A stretch of DNA of 64,000 nt, taken from Takakia lepidozioides. Lineage: Eukaryota > Streptophyta > Takakiopsida > Takakiales > Takakiaceae. The translations under genes were made by a program, and so were the position numbers. The stretch's first letter is position 1. The number at the start of each line of letters is the position of its first letter. The notes below the pieces were generated by a model. It was given only the letters and a program-made list of their open reading frames with translations. It had not been told where the DNA came from and did no database searches. The DNA lies in NCBI GenBank assembly GCA_030704615.1, contig CM060733.1:26908001-26972000 (forward strand), written 5' to 3'. Below, piece by piece: positions 25,043 through 36,458 of the stretch.

Positions 25043-25614
25043 TGTATGCACAATCGCATACAGTTCAAAATGCCTTCGTTTAGGGTATGCGCAGACACAT
25101 ACAATTTTAAGGAAGCTATAGTATCAGACATCAGTGTCTTCATTTCAGGAATAAGCAGACACATACAAGTTTTCATGACAAAATGAATCTCAGACAACAG
25201 TTTCCTCAGTGTGTTCATTCTGGATATAAGCAGGCGCAATGTACAAGTTTTCATGCAGGCGAAACGTATATCAAACAACAGTTTTTTTTTAATTATTTTA
25301 AATAATAACAAAACAGGGACAATGACCCTCATATCGTATGCGCATACCAGAAAGTAGTGATTTTTTTTTATGTTTTTTATTTTTATTTTTACAAAACAGG
25401 GGGGTGGCCCTCATATTTGGTATGTGGTGCATACCAGACAACGATTTTTTTTTTTTTTTTTTTTTTTTTCCCTTACAAAACAGGGGACAATGGCCCTCAC
25501 ATTTGGTATGCGCCAGCGCAGACCATACAACAATGTTTTTGTTCTTAAAATTATTTTAAAGGGTATTTTAAAACAGGGGACAGTGATCCCCATTCGTATG
25601 CACCGGTGCATACC
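25043..25614. repeat. Palindrome-centred tandem array (GTATGC...GCATAC)
   Basis: Four units begin at 25308, 25391, 25475 and 25570, spaced about 83, 84 and 95 bases. Each has a conserved box, ACAAAACAGGGGACAATG then GCCCTCATATTTG, followed by a GTATGC palindrome and an A/T-rich spacer (one spacer holds 25445-25469, an unbroken T run). The palindromes differ in their centres: GTATGCGCATAC at 25336-25347, GTATGTGGTGCATAC at 25420-25434, an imperfect copy at 25506, and a perfect 18-base GTATGCACCGGTGCATAC at 25596-25613. Looser copies occur at 25043-25060 and about 25085. It has no coding potential. Confidence 0.75.
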
Positions 25615-26590
25615 CATTTATTCCTTAATTTCTTTTGGGCCAAATCTGAAATCCGAATTTTATTTTATAAATATAGTAAAATTTCATAATTTCTTTTCAT
25701 AAACAATGAGTGTATGACATAATAATAAAAATAGGATTTATTTTGGAGATATATATATTGATATCAGTTTTGAATCTGAATATATATTTATTTATACCTT
25801 CATATCAGTTTAAATATCCTAGATAAATTTTTATTGAAATGAGATAAAATGATATTTTAAAACTAAATAAAGTAAATATTTAGTCTTTCTGGTCCACTGT
25901 CTGATCCTGCAAAATATGGGTATGAGTTTCTATTTGTATTTTAATCATCAAAGTTAGGATGATGATATGGGAAACATGAATTATCCTCGGATATAGGGTC
26001 GCTATACAGTAATCCGCGGAAAATACGTCCCATTTCTTAATGTTTTGACGACCCATCCATGCTCATAATATATAATTTACATTACGGGCTCACGATTTCC
26101 AGCTCACCGCTCACCGCTCACGGTTTAGCGTCCCTGATTTTGGCAAGCTTTAGCCAAAGAAGGAGCTTGGGAAGAGATGGAGGGTCCAACAGGGGGCGCA
26201 GAAAAGGCCGGATAAAGGGAGTGCAAGAGGAAATGGAGGGTTGATTCGTTGGTGGCAAAGTGGACAGAGCATGCACCAGTATTGGATTGAACTATGTTTC
26301 AGGTCCAGCTGTCCATTACCTCTGTTTCTCTCTCTTGAATTTGAAGTGTACAGGTGGATTAGTCTTCATTATAACTTTCTTAGCATATATATATATATAT
26401 GATAAGAACCTCTTCCTCCGTGTGGGTACTGCCTCTTTCGGGGATGGGCTCTATGGTCACAAGAACCAATCACCAAGCGGCAAACTGGCCATTTTCAATC
26501 TTTCTTCTGTTGAGGATAATGGATGTTCGTGAAGTGATGGCCGTGAAATGTAATGTTCGTAACATGGGGGTGGTATATTTCTAAGGTAGT
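25615..26590. other. AT-rich gene-free DNA
   Basis: Nothing codes convincingly. There is an (AT)n microsatellite around 26385-26401. The right end is the region downstream of the LINE tail. Confidence 0.45.
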
Positions 26591-27600
26591 TTAAGGTTTT
26601 CTTTTAGGATTAGGTCCATCTGGATATTGACGGAGGGCTAGAACTAGGGGTTCGTATTTTTCACGTTTAAACTTAATGGATTGGTCGGGATCTCTGCCAT
26701 GACAGAAGGAAAATTCAATGATATGAATAGTAAAAGAAGGGAGTGGACCTATTGGTGCTGCCGATGAGATGGGGAGTCCTTCGACATAATCTGGACATAA
26801 TCTTGCCAGACAGAGGCATGGGTGGTGAACGCATGTACAGGGTAACAACCATGAGGGTATTGTGTGGTCCGGTGGCCTACCTTGAAATGTGCCTGCATTA
26901 ATGAGGTTGTACCATCTAGATTTAAGGTGTGTGAGGAGAATTTTATGGAGTTGCCAATGTCCTTGATTATGCCGAGTAATGTGAAGGTCCATGGATAATG
27001 GGATGTTTACAGTGGAGAAGAAGATGCGGTCATCTGTCCACTCGAGAGGTTTGGGAATAGCATAACGTGCAATGTTTGTTATGATATAATAGAGGCTAAA
27101 ATAGATTACGTCGTTGATTGCCTGGCATGTATTGTCCGTCTTGAAATCGGAGCGTCTGTTTAATTTGGGCATCAGTGATTACTGGAGACTTCCAGAAGTG
27201 ATTAAATATATCGTGGAGTAGCTGAGATGACATAACCCATTTGGATATGTAGGTGTTTAGATATGTGGATGATGCACGGATTCCAGGTGAATATGATTAG
27301 TCGTGGGGTAAGACGTAGTAGGTTGGATGGTTCAAAGTTGAGCAAGTTGGTCTGCTATCTCATTAGCTGTGATACCTATGTGGGCTCTAACTTTGTGGAG
27401 ATGAATTTGTATTGGGGATGAGTGTACAATATCTATGATGGTCTTAATGAGGCGAAGGTCGGGGTGATGAATTTGGGAGGAAGGTATAAGGTTTTGGTTA
27501 GGGAGGAGATACAAAGAGACTAAGGGCAGTTGCAGGATAGGGTGTCTCAGTTTGGACATCATCGGGCATTTTTTCAGTGACTGTGCTTCATGTTATCTTT
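26591..27600 (-). mobile_element. 5'-truncated LINE: RNase H end and C-terminal domain
   Basis: On the minus strand, 27600-27332 encodes the end of an RNase H domain (LRHPILQ ... IQIHLHKVRAHIG, then ITANEIADQLAQL), with the invariant late aspartate of RNase H present in EIADQLA. After a short stretch that needs frame changes, 27172-26591 is open for 193 codons and encodes the LINE-specific C-terminal region (NAGTFQGRPPDHTIPSWLLP, CTC, then FTIHIIEFSFCHGRDPDQ). Order and sequence match non-LTR retrotransposons that carry RNase H behind reverse transcriptase. No reverse transcriptase is visible upstream and the homology stops near 27600, as expected for 5' truncation during target-primed insertion. 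It is inactive because of the frame breaks between the two domains. Confidence 0.75.
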
Positions 27601-30600
27601 CTCTTTGTTCACAATATTTCATTTTTATTATAAAGGACATTGGTTCTTGTAGACCACCTACGAGACCTATATAGTGTAATAATTTTTTCGCAAATTGGAT
27701 GAACTATAAGACTGCTATGGACTTTTGAATCTCAAAACACTGTTTTGTCATCCGCACAGTTTTTTGTGCTATGGACTAAAAGACATATCTAAATGTAACC
27801 AATTGTGATAAAGACAAAAAACCATGTGTGGAAATTTTGCAATGTCTCAATAGGTGAAAGTAGTTTGGAAATCTATCAAAATTTTACCAATCTGTGGATT
27901 TTTTTATACACCAAAAAACACGTGTTTTTCATTAGTACATAACATATTGTCTTTTGGGTTTTTGGGATATCATCTTTTACTAATAAATATATAAATATAT
28001 AATCTAGGATGGCCAGGTGGTATATGGACAAATGATCATACATTCTAAGATTTGGCTCCTAAAAGGTTTTTCTAATTAAAGATTAATCCCTAAAGGACGA
28101 TGCGACCCATTTCAGGTCGCGTCGTTTTTTCACTTAGCTGTAGATTTCTAGGATGGTATCCGATAAAGATGGGCCCCAAAGCAAAATTGTACCTTGCATT
28201 GACAATTATCGAACACACTAAATGCTGCGCCATTTGGAATATTATGTTACATCCCCTGAGTTTGACTTGAAATTTTCAACTGTAAATTGGTGCATTACCT
28301 TTGTATTCCTACCTGACATCTACTCACCGTTGAATTTTTTTTTTCATGCAAAATTTCTGCTACTTGTTGCATCCAAGCAAAAGCCTTGTTCTTTTTGTCC
28401 ACAACCCTCCGGCATTATAATCTTCTAATTCCAACGGTGGAATGAGCTGCAAATTTTTGAGCATATATATGATGAAGTTACTGACAACATTGTACGGTTC
28501 ATCCACATGGATGAACTCTGGCAGCAAGACATATCCACTTGGGGCCCGCCATATCAGGGTTTTTGAAAATATCAATAAAAAACTCTCATAGGGTTAAGAT
28601 TCCTAATAAATAATATATATAAAATGTGGATTAGACCCTTTACTAAAGATGTTAAGTGTACTATTGTCTATTTTTAAAAGAATCAAACTGAAAAAATATG
28701 CTTAAAAAAAAATCGTGGTCGTGGGGTGGCCGTATTCCATGGTTTGTCCTGGTTGAATATGCGAGGGTAGATGTGGGGCGCCTGTTGCGGTTCATCGTAG
28801 TGGGGTAAACAAGTGGTTAAATATTTGCTTTAATTGTGAAAAGAAAGTACAAGGTATTTGTGGGCAGCGGTGTACATATACTAGTTTAGTTAGGGATGGC
28901 TATGGATATTTCATATGTTTTGGTAATCGTGGGGTTGATTAATAGATGATCGTGCGTGGGTCAAATATAGCAAATGTGAACATTATGGGGGGCTAGCCAA
29001 CATAGGGTGATCAGTGTTATTGTGTTTATTGAGCGGGATGTATAATACGGTAAAGGCTTTTGCGGATATATGGGCAACTATTCTTGCCCAATGGATTGCT
29101 TTGAAAGCTATATTACAGTTTGGGGTGTGTGCAAATCCTCTACTTTGCCATTGCCATTGATGAGACCTGGCCAAGCCTAGAGAGAGCCGAAACAATGGTC
29201 TGCGTTATACAAGCTGGAGTAACTCTTCATTCCCATGGGGCATGGTGAGAGGGGTTAGAGGGTTAGAGTAGTATGAGTGGGTGAGTGACGTAACCGAAAA
29301 ACGTTTTCCATGGCTACTGAATTGTCACAGCCGAACCATGTACCCGACAGTGGTCCTACCCGAAGATGACAGCGTTCCACAGCATGATGTTGTTGTCCTC
29401 AGGCGCGCCACTGATGCCTGCGGGAGGACCATGTTGCAAGCGCTTAAAGTCTCGCATCAACCTCTTCCGTGATGGGGTCGACATGGCTCCTCCCCCTTCC
29501 GCCTGGGAGGCAACCGCTCTGCCCGCACTATCTTCTCTTCTCCAGCCCCCTCTCCTCCGCGTCCTACTTAGATCCCCATAAAAACTACCACCAGCTCTTC
29601 AACCCCCGTCACAAATCCTTCTCGCACAGGATGCCGATGGCTGGCTATGGCGGAACCGGGCGTGAAACCCTGACAATGAGACCGCACGCTTCTGGCACGC
29701 CAGTGACACACTAATCCTTTCATCCTGGTTGACTTCTCTGCGTTAGTCAAACCTCACTTAGGTCTCGAGAGAACTGATTTTCATTTTGTGTGGCTAAGCA
29801 ATCCTCCGTGAACAGCAGAAATCGAAGACCAAGGTGTTTGAATTTCTGGATTGATGAAGACCCATCAGCAGAAGAGTATACCTACTTGTCCTTCAATTCA
29901 CTGCAGTATTGGTGAAACACATGCCTTAAGAGCTTCTGTAGCCCGCATGCACAAGGACAACCTTCAGGAGCTGTAGTCACTATGCCCATCCCTGCTATGG
30001 TGGCACAGCAACATGTGGATATGCTCACCTCTCGTTATATATCAGAGAGACTACCCATCCAATGTGAGTTTATGCCAGGCAAGCAAGACTGACAACATAA
30101 CTGATAATTAGACTAAACTCCAAACTCCAAACCCATCTTTGGTGTGCTGTCTTCTGATTACAAGGGACAATTAGTAAGCCTTTCCACCCGCTGTCACATT
30201 GAAGTGGTGTAGCCACATTGTGACACCCCAATGCATTGTGCCTCACTTCATGCATCCTGCAGTGGAACCATCAGTGTGGGCCACCCTGAACACGTGAACC
30301 TGAAGGACAATCTGGCAATGTCACTTTCTTCCTGCAAACATCTCATTCCTTCCTGTTACATATCAAAATCATCTGTTTAGAGTTCACATTTGAACAAAGT
30401 CAAAACTCATTGATTTGCAAGCTCTCATTTTGGGTCCTTCAAATCAACATGAAAATTCACTTATGCACAGTTACAATTTCAGTTCTCTGCAGAGAGCAGC
30501 ACTCACAAATACAGGGCATCGCTTCCATCTTGAAGAGAATGTACTCAAACATTTCTGCTGAACCAAACAATGGGTATGTAACATGCTTCTGTGGGGCCAA

Positions 30601-30790
30601 CATCTGCTATTGTTTACAAAACATTTATATATTACAGTGACAACCACATGACCTGTGGCTGCAGCTCCGTGCTTTCTGAATCGTGGCACTGAAAGAATGA
30701 AGACTATTCTCGTGTTATTACTCCTCCATAATTTCGAGGGTAATCTTGACCATGGTCCCACTCATATGGACATGGCTGATCAAATGGATA
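27601..30790. other. Gene-poor region 3' of TAF13
   Basis: I recognise no gene. Notable structures are the perfect palindrome AAAAACACGTGTTTTT (27914-27929) and a hairpin GACGATGCGACC / GGTCGCGTCGT at 28096-28107 and 28115-28125, followed by a T run. A GC-richer patch at about 29300-29750 is open in several frames, but no frame resembles a protein I know. It may be old transposon sequence. Confidence 0.45.
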
Positions 30791-32561
30791 CTAATACTCG
30801 TTTGCCAACTTCTCTTCGTCCACCTCAAACGCTTTTCTGGCACGCTTCAGCTCTTCGTTCATGGCCAACAGCTCCTTGACTCTTGCAAATTTGCGGGCAT
30901 CCTGCATCCAACCCAAACATCATTTAAATTCGTCCAATCCACCTAAAACCAAGGTTGCAAACCTTATTTACCCACTTGATTTGTCAAGCCGGGGAAGTAC
31001 TGAGTAATTGCTGCTCAACTACAGAGTTGGTGCACAAGCATTTGTGCCTCCACATCCAGGAAACCACAAACACAAACATTTGATGAAGATGAATCATTGG
31101 GTGTGATTGCTTACCTTGCGCACAAGGAACATGATGTCCTCAGTTGTGAGCTTGCCCCTCCTTGATGCCACGTCTTGTGACTTGTGAACCTGCAGCCCAG
31201 TTCAGTTCCACAATCAGGTAGAATTTTTGGGCATGTTTGGAAATTAGCGAAATAAGCCCACAAATGAAGAATTCGGGTGTGGCACATGACAGGAAATCAA
31301 CTAGTCACTGGACTGAATTTCAGTTTGTGGAGAAGCTGTGGTTGAGCCAGAGCTGGTTACAACTAGGCAGATACAGAGACAGATGGTTCGACAATTCATT
31401 ACTAGGTCAAGGCTAACATGCACCACATTTACAGTCACCCAAAGAGACAGATAGTTAGACATTTTGTTAATAGGCTAAGGGTAACACGTGTCCCATTTAC
31501 AGTCAGTCACCCACACACCTTTACTAAATAGGCATGGTAAGAGATTTCTTGGTCGTCAACCCTTGCATGTACCCACATCATTTGGCATAGCAAAAGGTGA
31601 GGGCGATGCTGCAATCTCTATGTTAAAGCCTGAGGAATGACAAGTAACGATTGTCTAGGGGTTTTCCACAAGTCTACACATGTAGAGTAAGAAAGAGATC
31701 AACTCACCATATCAGTGATGTAGTCAATCAGTATGTCCTCTATCAGACAGACAGTCTCTGGCATTGGCTGCACAGCAACAAATATTAGGTTCTCCTCTAC
31801 TGCAAAATGCTTTAAGAAAAATAGAAACACATATGTTCCAACTTTGCTATCTCAATTTTCACAAGGATACGACAGCCCAGGTCAAGGCAGACAGTCTGTA
31901 AGTGATAGAGCAATTCTGCAAGATTCCAGCACATGTAAAAAGCATGAGAAAACGTTGTGTCCGCAGTAGAGATAGGGGGGCATACGTACATCAGAATCAT
32001 CGCCAAATCCATACATCATCAGACGCACTGCCCATCATAACCACCATCCAACACACTTAGGATTGGCTTATTAACTATCCACACTCCCACAGCGACTGCA
32101 ATTCACCAATAACAAGACATCGAAGTCTTTCCACCTTCTGCGTACTAATAGAGTTCTCCCTGGACCTGCGAACCAATCTATATGATCTCATCTCAATTAT
32201 TTACACTCCGGTTGTGTGACGACGGCACATACGTTAAAAGAAGCCTGCTTCAGCATGAAAAGTACCTTAGAGCTAAGACCCAAGTACAAAGAAGAAAATA
32301 AAGGATACACCGAGGCAAACTTTAGGTATGAATGAAGATGCACCATGGAGGAGAGGAAGAGCGAAGACAGACAGAACTGCACCACATACACAAAATAAAT
32401 AGAGAAGGGAGCTCACAATCTTTACTGAAAAGGCCACGTTTGCGCTTCAATGAACTTTCAGCGCCCTGCTGCGCCCCTCCGGACTTCGGCTTGCTCCCAC
32501 CTCCTGTTCCAGCTGCTGTTGAAGCTCCTTCAGCGGTCACTGCAGGCGTCAGACCAGCCAT
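30791..32561 (-). CDS. TAF13: TFIID subunit 13 (TAF13)
   Basis: TAF13 pairs with TAF11 through histone folds inside the general transcription factor TFIID in the nucleus. Five exons read on the minus strand: 32561-32417, 32027-31990, 31767-31708, 31189-31115 and 30901-30791 (TAG), giving 142 residues, with all phases consistent. After a low-complexity Gly/Ala/Ser N-terminus comes the family core: KRKRGLFSKD, LRLMMYGFGDD, PMPETVCLIEDILIDYITDM, VHKSQDVASRRGKLTTEDIM, FLVRK, DARKFARVKELLAMNEELKR. This covers the whole histone fold and the C-terminal helix. The start at 32561 is the first ATG in frame and fits the usual length. It lies head to head with the exosome gene. No defect is seen. Intron 3 carries a 68-base tandem duplication. 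Confidence 0.96.
31375..31510. repeat. 68-bp tandem duplication in TAF13 intron
   Basis: AGAGACAGATGGTTCGACA at 31375 and AGAGACAGATAGTTAGACA at 31443 start two copies that both end in CATTTACAGTCA. The copies are about 80 percent similar by eye and lie within the intron between 31190 and 31707. Confidence 0.7.
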
Positions 32562-33115
32562 GGTCGTCCTTCCTCCCTACAATACTTCGTCAAAATCTAC
32601 CAAGTACGCTATTATCACTAGTTACGGATGCAGTGCGGCGCACACAGATCGTATTTGTGCAATTACTGGGCTAGAGATGGTAAATGACTGGCTTTGCAAT
32701 TCCTTGTTATTTTAGAAACTGCAGATGACATAAGGCAACAGTAGGTAGCTCCAATTGAATACCACACAAATCTGGCAAGACAATGATAGTCCATGGATGA
32801 CCTCTCCTGTTATAAGCTGTCAGGTTTCTCTGAGTGAAGAGATCTCCAGCACATGAGGGCTCCGAGCATTTGCATGCCCAGAGCATCCATGAGACCTATC
32901 TATCTCCTCTGGAATATATTGGAGATAGCATGAGTGCAAACTCTTCGTCTAAACCCTATGCGACTGAACGAAAACCTAACGAAGTATGACAATAATGTGA
33001 AACGAAAAACGATCCTCAATGCAAGACAACGAACGAAGTTGTTTGTTTCGTTCACTCTTTGGACGAGGTCTGCAGCTTGAGAGAGAGAAGCTCACAGGCT
33101 GGATTTGCAGTAGCC
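32562..33115. promoter_or_regulatory. Shared divergent promoter region, TAF13 / MTR3
   Basis: There are 554 bases between the two start codons of oppositely transcribed housekeeping genes. The segment must hold both 5' untranslated regions and both promoters. I could not pick out a clear TATA box or defined operator, as is usual for TATA-less housekeeping promoters. Confidence 0.5.
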
Positions 33116-35519
33116 ATGGCAACAACTCGAAGCATGAGCAACTCGAAGACAGATACTTACGCACTGCAATCCAGCGCTGCAGATCTCACAATCAGAAAAG
33201 CTCCGCCATCGTTACTATCTCCTGATGGTACACGCCTAGATGGTCGACTTCCTCAAGAATGCCGGGCCCCATGTATGTCAGATTCTCTTTATCACGAGCT
33301 ACTGACCTGATTTATTTATTTTTTCATCGAGGAAAATGTTCCTGTGGCTTGTAGGGGATAGAAGGAAATGTTGTGTGCATACTATATTGCGTAGCAGGTA
33401 TATCTCGTTTTCCTGTGTCATTACATATCAGCTTGTTTGGATCATGTGCAAAGATATGAAGACTGGAGCGGTCAGTGCAGCAGCAGGATCAGCATACGCA
33501 GAATTTGGTCAAACGAAGGTTATCGTGTCTGTGTACGCCTTCTTCTCCTTTTTCGTAAACTTGTTGGTCTTCTAACGCAATAGGTGAAGACATCCAGCGA
33601 ATAATATTGAGGAGGACTGGAGGTAATCTTAATTAAATGTGTTTTGGCGGGAAGTTTTCTTTGTAAATAATCAGCCAGGGAGGCATAAACTTGTGAACAC
33701 TGACGTTCACATTGGCTTCTGATAGATTGGACTATGTTCCAGGTATGGGCCCCGAGAAAGCAAGAAAGCCCAAGCATTTAGCGATATCGGTCGTCTCAAT
33801 TGCGATGTCAAGTTCGCTACCTTTGCCACTCCTGTGAGAGGGAAAGCCAAGCAGGTAAACATTGGCACTACCATCAAACTTCTTCAACTTAGTTTCATCT
33901 TTTTTACCAGGGAGTCTACACATGGACAGTCTCATACATAGATTTTGTTGCCATAACTCAGGGTACAGAGGAGAAAGAGTATCCGGTGCTGCTCCACAAA
34001 GCTTTGGAGGGTGCGGTTGCACTGCATACATTTCCGAAGACAACTGTTGATATATTTGCCCTAATTCTGCAGTCTGGTGGAGGTGTGCTCCTTGTGCAAC
34101 CTTCTTTGGCCTTGTTTCTGCAATTGCATGAAATTTGTGTTTGTTTGTTCTCTCTCTCTCGCTCCCTCCCTCCTTCCTTTGACTTGTGTCTTTTCTGCTC
34201 TGCTCTACTTGGTATGAGGATTTATGGCCAGAAGCCTATGACAAGCAGTGTGTCATGACTGCAATTTCTGTCCTGGGTGGTCTTGAGTTTCACAGGGCTT
34301 CATACCTTTCAATTATGGGCTATGTCGCAGGAGACTTGGCAGTGGTTATTTCATGTGCATCAATGGCACTGGCGGATGCAGGCATTGTCATGTATGATCT
34401 TGTCCCAGCAATCTCAATGGTATGCGTGTTTGGATTTCATTTGCAAAGAAGTTCTCAGTCCCAGTTTCTGCCTTCTCATATCGTGCAGTTTAGGGTCAAA
34501 CACAGCATTTTAATCCAGCTTGTAACTGTTATCGAGACATGTTACTTGTAAAGGGTCAAATGGAGCGTCATGCCAATCCCACATAGGGGGTAGGAAGTGA
34601 CTGAAGGGTTGTTGTATTTGCGGTGGCAGAGCTGTGTGGGAAGGCAGGTGCTTCTTGATTCCACTGTGGAGGAAGAGAGTTGGAGTGATGGAGAGATGAT
34701 GGTTGCTGCCATGACTTCTCGAAATGAGGTCACACAGCTGACCATCACTGGGGAATGGCCCAGCTCAAGGGTATCAGATGTATGCCTTCTATCCATTATT
34801 ATTTCCTATTGTGGCTTGTGTAACTCGGGCCAGAATTTTGATCTTATTTGCCTTAGTCTCTATGTCTATCTATGTCTCGGGAAGCGGGAAGCCTACCTTC
34901 AAACAATAAACAAATGCAGAGAGGATAAGGAGATTGTAATTTCTCGATCTGCGGGCAGTCTGAAGACATTATCCATTTTCTGATACATTGTCCTGGATAT
35001 CCTCACCAGAGAGTGACTCTCTTCAGGAACATCAGCCTCTGTTCACCAACTTTATAAATCTTGAGGCTGAGCCTAAGGCCATGGCCCTATTGGGGGGGTC
35101 TAATTGCTGGGCAGATCACACATCAGGGTGATGCTTGTGTGAGGTGTTTTCTAGAGGATATCTGGGAAGCCCGATCTAAGTTGTCTATTCCAAGGTAAGT
35201 CCCACTGCTGGAGTGAGCCCCTCACAAAGGTGGTTTCTGTCCCCTTTAGCTCCACCCAATGAATGCGGGGTGATGGCCAAGGCTATGAATACATTCTAGC
35301 ATTACGTCAAAACCGTTTCAAATATATAGCGGATTCAGGTCCTTTAGCCAAAACTAATATCTGTTTCTCTCTGGCTTTTCTCTGATCCCGACTGAACGTT
35401 GTTGTATGATTGGTGGATTGGTGTCAAAGGCGCTGCAGCTCTGTATGGATGCGTGCACAAAAATTGCGGATGTCATGAGAACAATCTTGAAAGAGCAAGC
35501 TGCTGGAGGGTTTCAATAA
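33116..35519 (+). CDS. MTR3: Exosome complex subunit MTR3 (RNase PH-like)
   Basis: This is one of the six RNase PH-type ring subunits of the RNA exosome, which degrades and trims RNA in nucleus and cytoplasm. Seven exons read cleanly: 33116-33272, 33454-33532, 33743-33854, 33962-34082, 34331-34419, 34630-34770 and 35430-35519 (TAA), giving 262 residues. Family signatures are SPDGTRLDGR, KTGAVSAAAGSAYAEFGQTK, VIVSVYGPRESKKA, SDIGRLNCDV, LLHKALEGAVALHTFPKTT, VISCASMALADAGIVMYDLV and SRNEVTQLTITGEWP. These correspond to the plant MTR3/RRP41-like protein rather than to RRP41 itself. The start is the ATG at 33116; the frame is open further upstream but without another ATG. The last intron (34771-35429) holds a LINE-derived fragment. 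No lesion is seen. Confidence 0.94.
34870..35290 (+). mobile_element. LINE-derived fragment in MTR3 intron 6
   Basis: The frame beginning with GSLPSNNKQMQRG continues to CGQSEDIIHFLIHCPGYPHQ, a zinc-knuckle-like LINE tail (C...H-x4-C). The AAGGTAAGTCCCAC...TTTCTGTCCCC block (35193-35248) recurs in the SNX2 intron copy. GCGGGAAGCCTACCTT at 34885 recurs at 51767. It is degraded and in sense orientation to the host gene. Confidence 0.55.
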
Positions 35520-36458
35520 CAAGCTTTTGAAGACTTATTATCACCCCGGTTCCCAAACAAGCAATGGGCACAACATCTGTGTGTGTATATTGATGCACAG
35601 TGGACCTGAAGGAAAACGTGCACATCTCATCTCAGCTGCACAGCTGTCCAAAGAAATGATACTTTTAGGGATACTGCAACTGGGAACTTAGTCCAGAGAC
35701 AATTGGTTCTATATTGCTGGAGACAAGGTTGTACATGCCTTTGATCAGATGTGATCTGCTTCCTCCTGTGATGCCTTCCCTCAACACACACTGTCCTTTA
35801 CAGGCACCATTTGCTTACAATGGTTTACAGATTCTATGCCCATAGACAGTAAAACTGTCTTCTAAGGCTGTGCTTAAATTGAAGCAAGCCTTTCAGGAGT
35901 ACCTAGTGTTTATGTGTCACCGTTCAGGATTCTGAGTTCTGCCCTCTGCTCACATTGTTTGCTTTGGGTCGTGAAGTAAAAAGATGAGAAAGCCATCGAT
36001 CCCATCGATCCCTTTTGTTCCACCACACCAGAGCGTCCACGTGTCGTATCATTATCTCACCTGCAACTCACCTAGTAAACATCGCCGATCGGTTTTTTTT
36101 AAATTAAATACTAGACGAATCTATTTTTGTAACTGTTTACTTGTTAATTAATGGTGAGAGTCAATGCCCTCCATTTTCCGTTGCGCCGCGTGTTGAATGG
36201 ATGTTCAACAGAATTCATCTAGTCGGAGTCATGCATGGATGGATGAGCGGGTGAATGGATGGATGGCAGCAACGCCAAGATGGATATGGCGTGGGAAGGA
36301 TCGGACGGTGTAGCGGATGCGACGTGGCAGGGGAAGAAGGGATTTAGTCCCATCCTGTTCGCAAAATGTGTGTAGAGAAAACAACAGTTTTTGGGATAAA
36401 GAGAGAGGGAGAGGAAGAGATTGAAAGGTGGGGTCGGGGATTGCGCAGGGGAAGGAAG
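35520..36458. other. Intergenic spacer MTR3-SFR2
   Basis: No gene is visible. The left part is the MTR3 3' region. The right part, with several near-repeats of GGATGGATGG/GAATGGATGG (36235-36262), is the SFR2 promoter and 5' leader. Minus-strand frames here look like chance openings. Confidence 0.5.

Noticed and set aside
32332-32715. 127-codon plus-strand frame
   Set aside because: It is the antisense shadow of TAF13 exon 1, whose GC-rich, alanine/glycine-coding sequence keeps the other strand open.
33116-35519. RRP41 identity for the exosome gene
   Set aside because: The SPDGTRLDGR start and the TGAVSAAAGSAYAEFG segment fit plant MTR3 rather than RRP41.
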